DNA of 64,000 nt from Phreatobacter sp. (GTDB lineage: Bacteria > Pseudomonadota > Alphaproteobacteria > Rhizobiales > Phreatobacteraceae). Location of the stretch: positions 1 through 64,000 of the forward strand of contig NZ_JALHMP010000002.1 in NCBI RefSeq assembly GCF_022843985.1, given 5' to 3'. Positions 52,601 through 60,069 of this stretch are shown here, piece by piece. The position numbers and the translations under genes are program-made. The notes beneath the pieces were generated by a model. The model was not told the origin of the DNA, made no database searches, and saw nothing but the letters and a program-made list of their open reading frames with translations. Positions within the stretch are counted from its first letter, which is position 1. Each line of letters begins with the position of its first letter.

Positions 52601-52834
52601 TCGCTCGCCTTCACCCTCGGTGTCGTGCCGCTGGCCATCGCCAGCGGTGCAGGTTCGGGCGCCCAGAATGCGATCGGCGTCGGTGTGATCGGCGGGGTGG
52701 TCGCCGGCACGGTGCTCGCGGTTCTGTTCGTGCCCGTCTTCTTCGTCCTCGTTCTGCGCATGTTCCGCACCAGGCGGTCCGGTGAAGGGGCTGCGGCGGT
52801 GGCCCGGGTCGAGGCCGCTCCGGCGGGCGAGTAG
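49682..52834 (+). CDS. RND multidrug efflux permease (AcrB/HAE1 family)
   Basis: 1050 residues. Starts MARFFIDRPVFAWVIAI, the standard HAE1 opening. Helix 4 has GLLVDDAIVVVENVERVM, with the paired Asp of the proton relay; periplasmic porter and docking domains occupy both loops; FFGGSVGVIYRQFSVTI and LEAVALVFVVMFIFLQNFRATLIPT are further hallmarks. A proton-driven trimeric exporter of drugs, detergents or dyes. Operon is adaptor-permease only, with no outer-membrane channel or TetR regulator in the window. Confidence 0.96.
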   Translation: MARFFIDRPVFAWVIAIAIMIAGLLALRNMAVAQYPAIAPPAISINVVFPGASAETVQTTVVQVIEQQLSGIDNLLYFDSQTSKDGAARIQLTFAPGTNADTAQVQVQNRVQLAVPRLPLTVQQQGLRVVKSSGNFLLVVGFISTDGRMERTDISDFLVANVQDPISRTPGVGDYQVFGAQFAMRIWLDPARLINFGLTPSDVAAAVRAQNVQVSSGEMGGLPAVPGQQLNATIVGPSYLQTVEEFGAILMRVRPDGSQVRLRDVARVEIGGENYSITTQLDGKPSSGIGIRLASGANALDTAAAVRATIDRLRPSFPPGLEVAYLQDTTPFVQRSIKSVILTLLEAVALVFVVMFIFLQNFRATLIPTMAIPVVLLGTFAVLQALGFSVNTLTMFGLVLAIGLLVDDAIVVVENVERVMAEEHLSPLEATRKSMDQITGALVGIGLVLSAVFLPMAFFGGSVGVIYRQFSVTIATAMTLSVLVAIFFTPVLCVSLLRPHKPGQGTRGVYGWFNRGFDRITRGYVGGVRASMRRPARMLVIYVALLGALGYSFLRLPGGFLPNEDQGIAFAQVTTPPGATADRTQRALDDLGRYLREEESAVVDNFFAINGFSFGGRGQNSGLGFITLRDWDVRPGQQNSVQALTERVNARFARYQDALITASAPPAVRELGNASGFALQLLDRGGLGHGALMAARDQLLRLAAASPVLSRVRANGLNDEAQFRLIVDWERASALGLSVTEVNSTLATAWGATYVNDFLDRGRVKRVFMQGQPDARMVPGDLDKWFVRNAQGQMVPFSAFGRTEWEFGSPRLERFNGIASREIQGLPAPGYTTGQAMDEMERLVAQLPGGFGFEWSGISFQERQSSGQALALYLLSLLVVFLCLAALYESWSIPTAVLLAVPLGVLGAVLASLYGGMSNDVYFQVGLLATIGLTAKNAILIVEFAREGYNRGLSLVDAAEEAARQRLRPIIMTSLAFTLGVVPLAIASGAGSGAQNAIGVGVIGGVVAGTVLAVLFVPVFFVLVLRMFRTRRSGEGAAAVARVEAAPAGE

Positions 52835-52857
52835 AGCGCCTGCCGCAGCAGCCGCGC

Positions 52858-54924
52858 TCATGCCGGCCGAGGACGCCCGCCCGTCGATGCTGCCACGGGC
52901 GTCCCGGCCGAGAACAGGAAACCCTGGCCCGCATCGCAGCCAGCCCCCCGCAGGAAGTCCCGCTGATCTTCGGTTTCGATCCCCTCGGCGACCACCTTGA
53001 TGTCGAGGGCATGGGCGAGATCGATCATCGCCTTGACGATTGTCCCGCTGCGGCCGACGAGCGACATGCCGCTGACGAAGGACCGGTCGATCTTGATCCA
53101 GTCGATCGGATAGTCGCGCAGGTGGATGAGTGATGCGTGGCCGGTGCCGAAATCGTCGAGCGCGATCGACACTCCCGCGCGCGCGAGTTCGGCGATCGCC
53201 GCCTCGACGGCCTGCGAGTTCTCGCCCAGGAACACCGTCTCGGTCACCTCGATCCGCAATGAGGACGGCGGCAGGGCGAGCTGCTCCAGCCGGTCAAGCA
53301 CGGTCCGGGCATAGTCGCCACCGTTGAACGTATGTTCGGACGCGTTCAATGCGACGATCCCGGGGTCTTTCCCGGCCTGGCGCCAAATGGCCATCTGTTC
53401 CGTCACCAGGATCAGCATGCGCTCGTCGATAATGCGCAGGCTCTCGGGATCGGACATCGCCGCCCAGAATGCCGAGGGGCCCACCAATTCGCCGCCACCG
53501 GTGCGCAGCCGCACCAAGGCCTCGCATCCGAGTTCACGCCCGTCGGCGAGGTCGAGACAGGGTTGGAAGGCGGGGACGATGCCGCCGGCAAGGCCGGCTT
53601 CGCGAACCATCTCGATGGCCCCGCGCCGCGCGGTGAACTGAGCGCCGATATTTGGGCTGTAGCTGCTCGTTCGCGCCCGGCCTGAACGCTTGGCCGCATA
53701 GAGGGCAAGGTCAGCAAAGCGGAGAAGATCCTCGGCCGTCGCTGCATCGAACGGGTAGTAGGCGATGCCGATCGACCCCGAGACATAGAGCCAGTCTCCG
53801 CAGAACGGCACCCCGCGTCGGACGGCGTTGAGGATGGCCTCGGCCCGCGCCTCGACTGCCGATCGATCCTCCGTGTTGGCGAGCAGGATCGCGAACTCGT
53901 CGCCGCCGAGGCGCGCGCAGTCCAGTTCGGGGAACAGGGCTCTCAGCCGTCCCGCCACCGACCGCAGCACCTCGTCGCCCGCATCGTGACCGCGCGTATC
54001 GTTCACCTCCTTGAAGCCGTCGAGATCGAGCAGCAGAAGCGCGACGCTGCCGGTTGCTCCGGCCGCGCCGATCATCTCACGCAGCCGCTTCTGGAATAGC
54101 GTGCGATTGGGGATGCCGGACAGCCCGTCGATATGGGCACTGCGCCACAGCTGAAGCTCGGCTTCATGCTGCTCGGTGACGTCCTGGACGACGCCCACAA
54201 GCCGCTTGGGCCGTCCGCCCCAGCGCTCGAGTTCGCCCGTCGCACGCACATATCTGAGCCGGCCCTTGGCGGTGACCAGCCCGGCATCAAAGCGAAAGGG
54301 CAGGCCCGTCGCGCGCGTTTGCGCGAGGTGACGGCGCACACGCTCCCTGTCCTCCTCGAGGTAGAACAGCAACGCCTCGCCGGTGGTCGGCAGGGCACCG
54401 ATCGGCAGGTCATGCAGGATGAAGACCTGATCCGACCACGTCATCTCCTTCGTGTCGAGGTCGATCGACCAGGCCCCGATGGAGGCGAGGCCCTCGACCT
54501 GTCGCAGCCACGAACTGCGGGTCTCCGCCACCTCCCTCAAGGCGGCGAGTTCCCGCTCGTAGACGCGCCGCTGCCGCGCCTCGAACACGACGAACTGGAT
54601 CGCGTCGGCATCGGCGGCCGCCGTGACCAGAACATCGAGGCGCGTGTTGTCCGGACCCATCAGTGTCAGGGCAACCTCCCGGAAACCCCTGTCGAGCCGG
54701 AGCATCGGGGAGAGATGGGTCTCGAAGAACGTCCGGCCCGCGACCGAAAGAAAGTCGGAGAAGCGGAGCTGCCCGACCACATCCTCGGCGGTCCGGCCGA
54801 TCCAGCCGAGCAATGTACTGTTGGCAACGCGGACCACGCCTTCGACATCGGTCGACAGAAGACCGGCGGGAGCCTGATCGAAGAAGTTGTCGGCGAACGA
54901 CCGGTCAGACCCGTCCATGGGCAT
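52858..54924 (-). CDS. PAS-PAS-GGDEF-EAL bifunctional c-di-GMP protein
   Basis: 688 residues, no membrane helix. PAS1 about 10-125 (FDQAPAGLLSTDVEGVVRVANSTLLGWIGRTAEDVVGQ), PAS2 about 145-255 with EHEAELQ linker, GGDEF about 262-425 with intact LGGDEF (340-344), EAL about 435-675. The EAL set is complete: CEALVRL (Glu468), NASEHTF, EVTET, DDFGTG, KIDRSFV, EGIE. Both synthesis and breakdown of c-di-GMP are possible. The ATG lies inside the end of the RsbQ-like hydrolase gene (20-nt overlap), so the two are co-translated. PAS1 begins only about 10 residues in and is the likely docking or ligand site for the hydrolase or its product. Confidence 0.93.
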   Translation of the reverse strand: MPMDGSDRSFADNFFDQAPAGLLSTDVEGVVRVANSTLLGWIGRTAEDVVGQLRFSDFLSVAGRTFFETHLSPMLRLDRGFREVALTLMGPDNTRLDVLVTAAADADAIQFVVFEARQRRVYERELAALREVAETRSSWLRQVEGLASIGAWSIDLDTKEMTWSDQVFILHDLPIGALPTTGEALLFYLEEDRERVRRHLAQTRATGLPFRFDAGLVTAKGRLRYVRATGELERWGGRPKRLVGVVQDVTEQHEAELQLWRSAHIDGLSGIPNRTLFQKRLREMIGAAGATGSVALLLLDLDGFKEVNDTRGHDAGDEVLRSVAGRLRALFPELDCARLGGDEFAILLANTEDRSAVEARAEAILNAVRRGVPFCGDWLYVSGSIGIAYYPFDAATAEDLLRFADLALYAAKRSGRARTSSYSPNIGAQFTARRGAIEMVREAGLAGGIVPAFQPCLDLADGRELGCEALVRLRTGGGELVGPSAFWAAMSDPESLRIIDERMLILVTEQMAIWRQAGKDPGIVALNASEHTFNGGDYARTVLDRLEQLALPPSSLRIEVTETVFLGENSQAVEAAIAELARAGVSIALDDFGTGHASLIHLRDYPIDWIKIDRSFVSGMSLVGRSGTIVKAMIDLAHALDIKVVAEGIETEDQRDFLRGAGCDAGQGFLFSAGTPVAASTGGRPRPA

Positions 54925-55789
54925 CGCTCAGATAGCGACGCATCTGCGCGACGACCTCTTCGGGATGGCTGACATGCGGACAATGTCCCGTCGCCGCGAG
55001 CTGGACGAACTGTGCCTGAGGCAGGTTGTCGGCGACGTATCGGCCGACAACCTCCGACGCGATCACGTCCTGCGAGCATTGCAGGACGAGCGCCGGCTTG
55101 CCCATGCGGGGCAGGTCATCCCGCGTATCCGAGAAAAAGGTGACACGCGCGAAATGGGCGGCGATAGCGGGATCGGTCCGGCAGAAGCTCTCCTCAAGTT
55201 CGGCTGCAAGGTCCGGACGATCGGGATTGCCCATGATCGCAGGCGCCATCGTGCTCGACCAGCCAAGGAAGTTGCTCGACAGCAGGTCGAGCATCTCCTC
55301 CAGCGCATCCACCGAGAAACCGCCACGGTAGTCGCCATCGTCGAGATAGCATGGGGACGGCCCGATGAGGATCAGGTCCGAGAAGCGCTCGGGGCGGAGA
55401 AGCGCGGCGCGGATTCCAATGCTGGCGCTGACCGAATGGCCGACGAACACGACGTCGCGGAGATCCAGAGCCTCACAGATCGACACCACGTCCTCGGCAT
55501 AGCCGTCGAGCGTCGCATAGCGTGCTGGGTCGAATGCAGCGAGGTCCGATCTGCCGGCGCCGACGTGGTCGAAGAGGATCAGCCGAAAGTCGTCCTGAAA
55601 GGCGGGCACCAAGGCCTTCCACATGTTCTGGTCACAGCCGAAACCATGGGCGAACACCATGGGCCCCGCGCCGGATCCGACGATGCGAATGGCGTGGCGC
55701 TGCCTCACCGCGTTCGCGTCTCCGTCGCTGGCGCGCGGATGGGACGACCGCGCCATGGAGACGGAAGCTTTCTCGAGCGCCATCGTCAT
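54905..55789 (-). CDS. RsbQ-like alpha/beta hydrolase
   Basis: 294 residues from ATG 55789. A GTG at 55708 with GGAG upstream would give a more typical RsbQ length, so the start is uncertain. FAHGFGCDQNMWKALVPAF, FDHVGAGRSD and VGHSVSASIGIRAA match RsbQ closely. The triad is Ser119, Asp241, His269; its spacing is nearly that of RsbQ (Ser96, Asp219, His247). In Bacillus, RsbQ turns over a small hydrophobic molecule and activates the PAS-bearing phosphatase RsbP; plant KAI2/D14 receptors share the fold. Here the downstream overlapping gene is a PAS-containing c-di-GMP protein, so the hydrolase probably supplies its signal. Confidence 0.88.
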   Translation of the reverse strand: MTMALEKASVSMARSSHPRASDGDANAVRQRHAIRIVGSGAGPMVFAHGFGCDQNMWKALVPAFQDDFRLILFDHVGAGRSDLAAFDPARYATLDGYAEDVVSICEALDLRDVVFVGHSVSASIGIRAALLRPERFSDLILIGPSPCYLDDGDYRGGFSVDALEEMLDLLSSNFLGWSSTMAPAIMGNPDRPDLAAELEESFCRTDPAIAAHFARVTFFSDTRDDLPRMGKPALVLQCSQDVIASEVVGRYVADNLPQAQFVQLAATGHCPHVSHPEEVVAQMRRYLSDAHGRV

Positions 55790-55871
55790 TCATCCGGTAT
55801 CGCGATTGCCATACAAGCGACGGGCCCTTTCGAATCGGGCACGTTTCCAGGGCAATATACATCAGTGAATC

Positions 55872-56320
55872 GTGTTTATGGCGCTCGACAAGTGGGTGCT
55901 GCGCCGGATTGTGACGGCTGAGAGGATCGCACCGGCGCCATGGGGCCGTCCCACCGTCAGCGAGGCCTGTGAGAGGGCATGCCGCGACGAAGGTGGCCAT
56001 GACAACGCCCAGCGCTGGGCACTTGACCATTTCGCCCGCACGCGGCACGAGCCCTTCGACGCCTGCTTCACCGTCACGCCGGAACGGTTGGGGCGTGCCG
56101 GTCATGGCCTGCATGACGTGATGCACGTTGCACAGAGCCAGTACCACGACATCGCCGTGGCCCGGCAACGCGGCCAAAAGGTCTGCTGGATCGAGCGCCG
56201 GGCCGGCAAGCCGATTCGGGCGGGACGATCGATGCCGCCTTCACCGAGCCGGACTACCGCTTCACCACCCTGACGGGTCTCGCCGACGCCTGCGATGCCG
56301 GTGCGATCCGGATGACATGA
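55872..56320 (+). pseudogene. Frameshifted C-terminal remnant of a HAD-superfamily (haloacid dehalogenase type II-like) hydrolase
   Basis: The plus frame from 55872 reads with strong third-position GC through HVAQSQYHDIAVARQRGQ and KVCWIERRAGKPI. It then must shift by one frame near 56220 to continue GGTIDAAFTEPDYRFTTLTG to a TGA at 56318-56320. HVAQSxYHD...A...G.....WI.RR.G...GG is the C-terminal signature of type II haloacid dehalogenase-like proteins, including the motif with the conserved Asp. The N-terminal half with the DxD/T nucleophile is missing. Both truncation and frameshift argue for a dead gene. Confidence 0.7.
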
Positions 56321-56401
56321 CCGCAGTCGGGATCGAGACCCAGCATGACGCGGCTTCCGGAATCGGTATTCATGAAAAGGCGCGTCCGCAGCAGACGAGC
56401 G

Positions 56402-57397
56402 TCAGTGCGCCGCCTGCCGAAAGGCAGGGATCACCTCGCGGGCGAACAAGCGCATGGCCTGGAGCGCGGGCTCAGTGCCGACAACGCCGTTGCCATTGAA
56501 GACGCAGCGGATCTGGTCGATCCCGCGCCGCCGTGCCAACGCGGCCAATTGCCGGTGGCATTGATCGGGATCGCCCCAGATGAAGCGTTCAGCCAAAAGC
56601 TGCGCGCGACCAACCGGGGGACTGGCGCGTCCCTGCAGCGTTGCGAAATGGCGACGGCGCGCCTCCAGTCCTGCCAGCAGCGGATCGAGCTGGCCGGCCG
56701 CCTCGGCCACTGTGCGGCCGATGACGACATAGCGCGACAGCGAGGACGAGGCGAGCCTCGGCGCGATCGCCCGGGTCTCGGCCAGGGCGAGATAGATGGC
56801 GAGCTGGCGGTCTTCCGGGGGCTCGAGGCTCAGCAGAAGCGGCAAGCCTTCGGCAAGGGCGAAGCCCAGGGTTTCCGGCGTCGATCCCGCGACATAGATG
56901 GGCGGGTGAGGCACCTGCACTGGCCGCGGGCCGATCATCGCCTCCCCGTAATGCCAGGGTCCTCGTGCCGTGGGGACGCCGCCTGTGGTGAGCGCCTGGC
57001 GCAGCAGGCAATAGGCCTGCTCGAACCGGGCGCGGGCCTCCTCATGGGGAATGCCCAGCGTTGCGAAAGTGGCAGGATCGGTGCCGCGTCCGATCCCGAT
57101 GTCGAGGCGGCCGCCGCTCTGCAGGTCGAGTTGGCCGATCTCCTCGGCGAGGGTCAGCGGATGGTGCAGCGGCAAAACCAGCACCGATGTGCCGACCCGC
57201 AACCGTTCGGTGCGGGCAAAGATCGCGGCGGCCAGCAGATGCGGCGAGGGATAGGCAATGCGCGGCTGGTGAAACCGGAACTCGTTGAACCAGACCCCGT
57301 CGAAGCCGAGTCTGTCCGCCTCCTCGAAAATGGCGAGAAAGTCGCGATGGTCCATCGCTGTGGCTTCGCGCGTCCAGCCGGCCAGGTCGATGCGCAT
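56402..57397 (-). CDS. LLM-class (luciferase-like) flavin-dependent oxidoreductase in the B12 operon
   Basis: 331 residues. Bacterial luciferase-like TIM barrel: FDGVWFNEFRFHQPRIAYPSP, RLRVGTSVLVLPLHHPLTLAEEIGQLDLQSGGRLDIGIGRGTDP and PHPPIYVAGSTPETLGFA are typical of FMN- or F420-binding LLM proteins. The ATG overlaps the stop of the ABC ATPase by 1 nt (ATGA-type TGATG), so it is the last gene of the cobalamin-riboswitch operon. Reduced-flavin monooxygenase or a corrinoid/base modifying role is conceivable; no B12 function is established for this family as far as I know. Confidence 0.85.
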   Translation of the reverse strand: MRIDLAGWTREATAMDHRDFLAIFEEADRLGFDGVWFNEFRFHQPRIAYPSPHLLAAAIFARTERLRVGTSVLVLPLHHPLTLAEEIGQLDLQSGGRLDIGIGRGTDPATFATLGIPHEEARARFEQAYCLLRQALTTGGVPTARGPWHYGEAMIGPRPVQVPHPPIYVAGSTPETLGFALAEGLPLLLSLEPPEDRQLAIYLALAETRAIAPRLASSSLSRYVVIGRTVAEAAGQLDPLLAGLEARRRHFATLQGRASPPVGRAQLLAERFIWGDPDQCHRQLAALARRRGIDQIRCVFNGNGVVGTEPALQAMRLFAREVIPAFRQAAH

Positions 57398-58149
57398 CAG
57401 TCCCTCCCGCAGACAGGGCGGGCGATGGTGACGCCGCCGGACACCATCGTCTCGAAGGCGACGCCGAACACCGTGGCGAGGACGCCCGAACGCACCACGG
57501 CACCGGCAGTGTCAACCGCGACGAGGCGGCCTTCATCCATCACCAAAAGCCGGTCGCACCAGGCGGTCGCGAGCTCGATATCGTGCAGCACGGCGACGAC
57601 GAGGCGCGTGCGGCCACGCGCCGCCAGCCGGCCCATGAGCCGGATACGGTGGCCGATGTCGAGGCTGGCACCGGGCTCGTCGACGACGAGGACGGCCGGG
57701 TCGGCGACAGTGACCGCGGCGAACAGGGCGCGGGCCTTCTCGCCGCCGGAGAGGGTCGACCAGAGGCGGTCGCCATGGCCGTCGAGGCCAGCCTCCGACA
57801 GCGCCGATCGCACGATTCCCGGGGGCAGGTCGGGCCGGCGCGCTGCGCCCATCTCCACCAGCATGCGGGGGCTGATGTCCCAGTGGGGCGTGAAGGCCTG
57901 CGGCATGTAGCCGATCATCGCCGCGCGGCGCGCCGCAGCCAGCGCAGTCACGTCCTCCTCGCCGATCCGGATCGCGCCGGCATGGGCTTCGGGCTGGCCG
58001 GCCAGGAGGCGGGCCAGCGTCGATTTGCCTGCCCCGTTTGGACCGAGAAGACCGACGAGCCCTTGGCCGGGGCAGGTGAAGCTGACGTCGTCGAGGATCG
58101 GGCGGCCGGCCCGCATGACCGTCAGCTTGTGGACCACGAGACCGGTCAT
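57397..58149 (-). CDS. btuD: ABC transporter ATPase, cobalamin/iron-chelate type (BtuD/FecE-like)
   Basis: 250 residues from ATG 58149; longer upstream frame overlaps the permease and is rejected. Walker A GPNGAGKST (about 34-42), Q-loop YMPQAF, signature LSGGEKARA, Walker B AVLVVDEP, H-loop VLHDIE. The family powers BtuCD/FecCD importers. ATG overlaps the permease stop (ATGA). The B12 assignment comes from the riboswitch and gene order, not from the ATPase itself. Confidence 0.92.
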   Translation of the reverse strand: MTGLVVHKLTVMRAGRPILDDVSFTCPGQGLVGLLGPNGAGKSTLARLLAGQPEAHAGAIRIGEEDVTALAAARRAAMIGYMPQAFTPHWDISPRMLVEMGAARRPDLPPGIVRSALSEAGLDGHGDRLWSTLSGGEKARALFAAVTVADPAVLVVDEPGASLDIGHRIRLMGRLAARGRTRLVVAVLHDIELATAWCDRLLVMDEGRLVAVDTAGAVVRSGVLATVFGVAFETMVSGGVTIARPVCGRD

Positions 58150-59165
58150 GGCCGCAGCCGCCGGGCGAGCAGAACCAGAAAGAAGGGGCCGCCGGCGAGG
58201 GCCGTGATGAGCCCGAGCGGGATTTCCGCCGGTGGCAGGGCTGCCCGGGCGAGAGCGTCTGCCAGCACGACCGCGATGGCCCCGATCAGCGCCGAGGCGA
58301 GGATCAGGGGGCGATGCCGCGGCCCGACGAGGCTGCGGCCGAGATGCGGCGCCGCAAGGCCGATGAAGGCGACCAGTCCACCGAAGGCGACGGCGACGGC
58401 AACCACTGCGGATCCGACGAGGATCGTCACCGCGATGAAGCCCTTCACATCGAGACCAAAGCTGCGTGCCATGTCCTCGCCGAGGCCGAGGAGATCCAGC
58501 CCGCGCGCGGTGGTCAGCGCCAGAAGGAGGCATGCTCCGGTCAGAACGGCGAGGGCTGCGAGCCCGGCTGTCCCCGGCGTCTGGATGCCGCCGAGCATCC
58601 AGCTCAGCACGACCTGGAGGCTGATGCTCTCGTCGGAGAGGGCGAGCATGAGGAAGGAGCGCAGCGCCCCGAGGATCGCCGCGACGGCGACCCCGGCCAG
58701 CAGCAGGCCGGCGGCATCGACGACCCCGGAGACGCGGCCGATGAGCAGAACCATGACGGTGGCGCTCCAGGCGCCGCAGAAGGCGAGCACCGGGAGGGTC
58801 ACGGCTTGTGGCATGCCGAGCGGCACGAGCAGGGCGACAGTCGCCCCGACCGCGGCGCCGCCCGCCGATCCCAGGAGATAGGGCTCGGCCAGGGGGTTGC
58901 GGAACAGGCCCTGGAACAGGCAGCCACCGATGCCGAGCAATGCCCCGACAAAGGCAGCCGCCAGCACGCGCGGCAGGCGCCAGTCGGTGATGAGGCGGCT
59001 GTCGAGGGAACCATCCCCGGTCAGCGCTGCCAGCAGACGGGCCGGCGAGGCCCAGTCATGGCCGGCCGCGAGCCCCACACAGACGGCCAATGCCAGACCG
59101 AGGCCCAGCAACATCGCGAGCCGGATGGTGAAGCCGTCCCGGGGGGGTGTGATCGCCGCATTCAT
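58146..59165 (-). CDS. btuC: ABC transporter permease, FecCD/BtuC family
   Basis: 339 residues with about ten helices. FecCD motifs: RLPRVLAAAFVGALLGIGGCLFQGLFRNPLAEPYLLGSAGGAA near the first third, and FGGLVAFIGLAAPHLGRSLVGPRHRPLI toward the C-terminus, which contacts the ATPase. ATG overlaps the binding-protein stop by 4 nt. Forms the inner-membrane channel for the corrinoid delivered by the periplasmic protein. Confidence 0.93.
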   Translation of the reverse strand: MNAAITPPRDGFTIRLAMLLGLGLALAVCVGLAAGHDWASPARLLAALTGDGSLDSRLITDWRLPRVLAAAFVGALLGIGGCLFQGLFRNPLAEPYLLGSAGGAAVGATVALLVPLGMPQAVTLPVLAFCGAWSATVMVLLIGRVSGVVDAAGLLLAGVAVAAILGALRSFLMLALSDESISLQVVLSWMLGGIQTPGTAGLAALAVLTGACLLLALTTARGLDLLGLGEDMARSFGLDVKGFIAVTILVGSAVVAVAVAFGGLVAFIGLAAPHLGRSLVGPRHRPLILASALIGAIAVVLADALARAALPPAEIPLGLITALAGGPFFLVLLARRLRP

Positions 59166-60064
59166 GCCGGCCGCTCCCAGGCGACGTCGCCGAGTCGCGT
59201 GGCGAGAGCTTCGATGCCGTCGACGACCCGCGGGCCGGGAATGAGGAACGCGGCACGGTTGACGGCGAAGAGCCGTCCGGTCCGGCGTGCCGCAAGGCCT
59301 GCCCAGGCCGGGGCGTCGAAGAGGTCCCGCATCGCCGCTTCGGTGCCGGCGAAGAGGATGCAGTCAGGATCGGCGCGAAGGATGGCTTCGGGGGAGACCT
59401 GCGGCAGGAGCCGTCGGCCTTCCAGGGCGTCCCGCGTGCCGGCGGCGCGCGCCGCATCGGCCGTATAGCTGTCCGGCCTGGCGACGAGCAGCAGGCCTGT
59501 AGAAACCCGGCCGGTGATCATCAGAGCCCTCGGGCGAGGCCGCGAGGCGGTCCGGGCGGCCACTGCGGCCAGACGCCTCTCGAGGTGCCGTGCCATGGTC
59601 TCGCCCGCCTCGGGGACACCGCCGGCGCGGGCGACGAGGCGCAGATTGGCAAGCACCGCGGCGAGGGTGGGGTGGGTCAGCACCATGACCGGAATGCCCA
59701 GGCGCTCCAGCGGGTCAACCAGTTGGTGGACGGCCTGCCGCGCCGGCGTGACGATGACGAGGTCCGGCCGCAGGCCGGCAATGCGGTCCACGGAAAAGCC
59801 AAGCCTTCCGCCGACCTGCGGCAGGCCCGCAATGGCCGGCGGAAACCGGGTATAGGCTTCGACGCCGACGATCCGGTCGGTGAGACCGGCCGCAACCACC
59901 AGTTCGGTGTTGGAGGCGAAGATGGGAACGATCCGCCGCGGCGGGGTGGGGAGTACGATCCGTCGTCCGAGCGCGTCGACGATCTCCTCCGATGCGGCGA
60001 CAGGCGCGGCGAGGGTCATCCCCGCCGCGCCGAGAGCCATGACAAATCCGCGGCGGCTTGTCAT
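59162..60064 (-). CDS. btuF: Periplasmic cobalamin/iron-chelate-binding protein (BtuF-like)
   Basis: 300 residues from ATG 60064; the longer frame overlaps the receptor gene. Tat-like signal (TSRRGFVMALGAAGMTLAAPVAAS, 2-25). Class III binding-protein fold: RRIVLPTPPRRIVPIFASNTELVVAAGL, VGVEAYTRFPP, LRPDLVIV and, after the long linker helix, SPEAILRADPDCILF. It starts 5 nt after the btuB stop. Tat export of such a protein is unusual though the RR is not followed by the perfect consensus. Confidence 0.9.
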   Translation of the reverse strand: MTSRRGFVMALGAAGMTLAAPVAASEEIVDALGRRIVLPTPPRRIVPIFASNTELVVAAGLTDRIVGVEAYTRFPPAIAGLPQVGGRLGFSVDRIAGLRPDLVIVTPARQAVHQLVDPLERLGIPVMVLTHPTLAAVLANLRLVARAGGVPEAGETMARHLERRLAAVAARTASRPRPRALMITGRVSTGLLLVARPDSYTADAARAAGTRDALEGRRLLPQVSPEAILRADPDCILFAGTEAAMRDLFDAPAWAGLAARRTGRLFAVNRAAFLIPGPRVVDGIEALATRLGDVAWERPA

Positions 60065-60069
60065 GGCGC

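Noticed and set aside
55632-56177. 181-codon minus-strand frame over the HAD remnant
   Set aside because: The plus-strand reading shows a HAD signature and strong third-position GC; the minus reading has no family.
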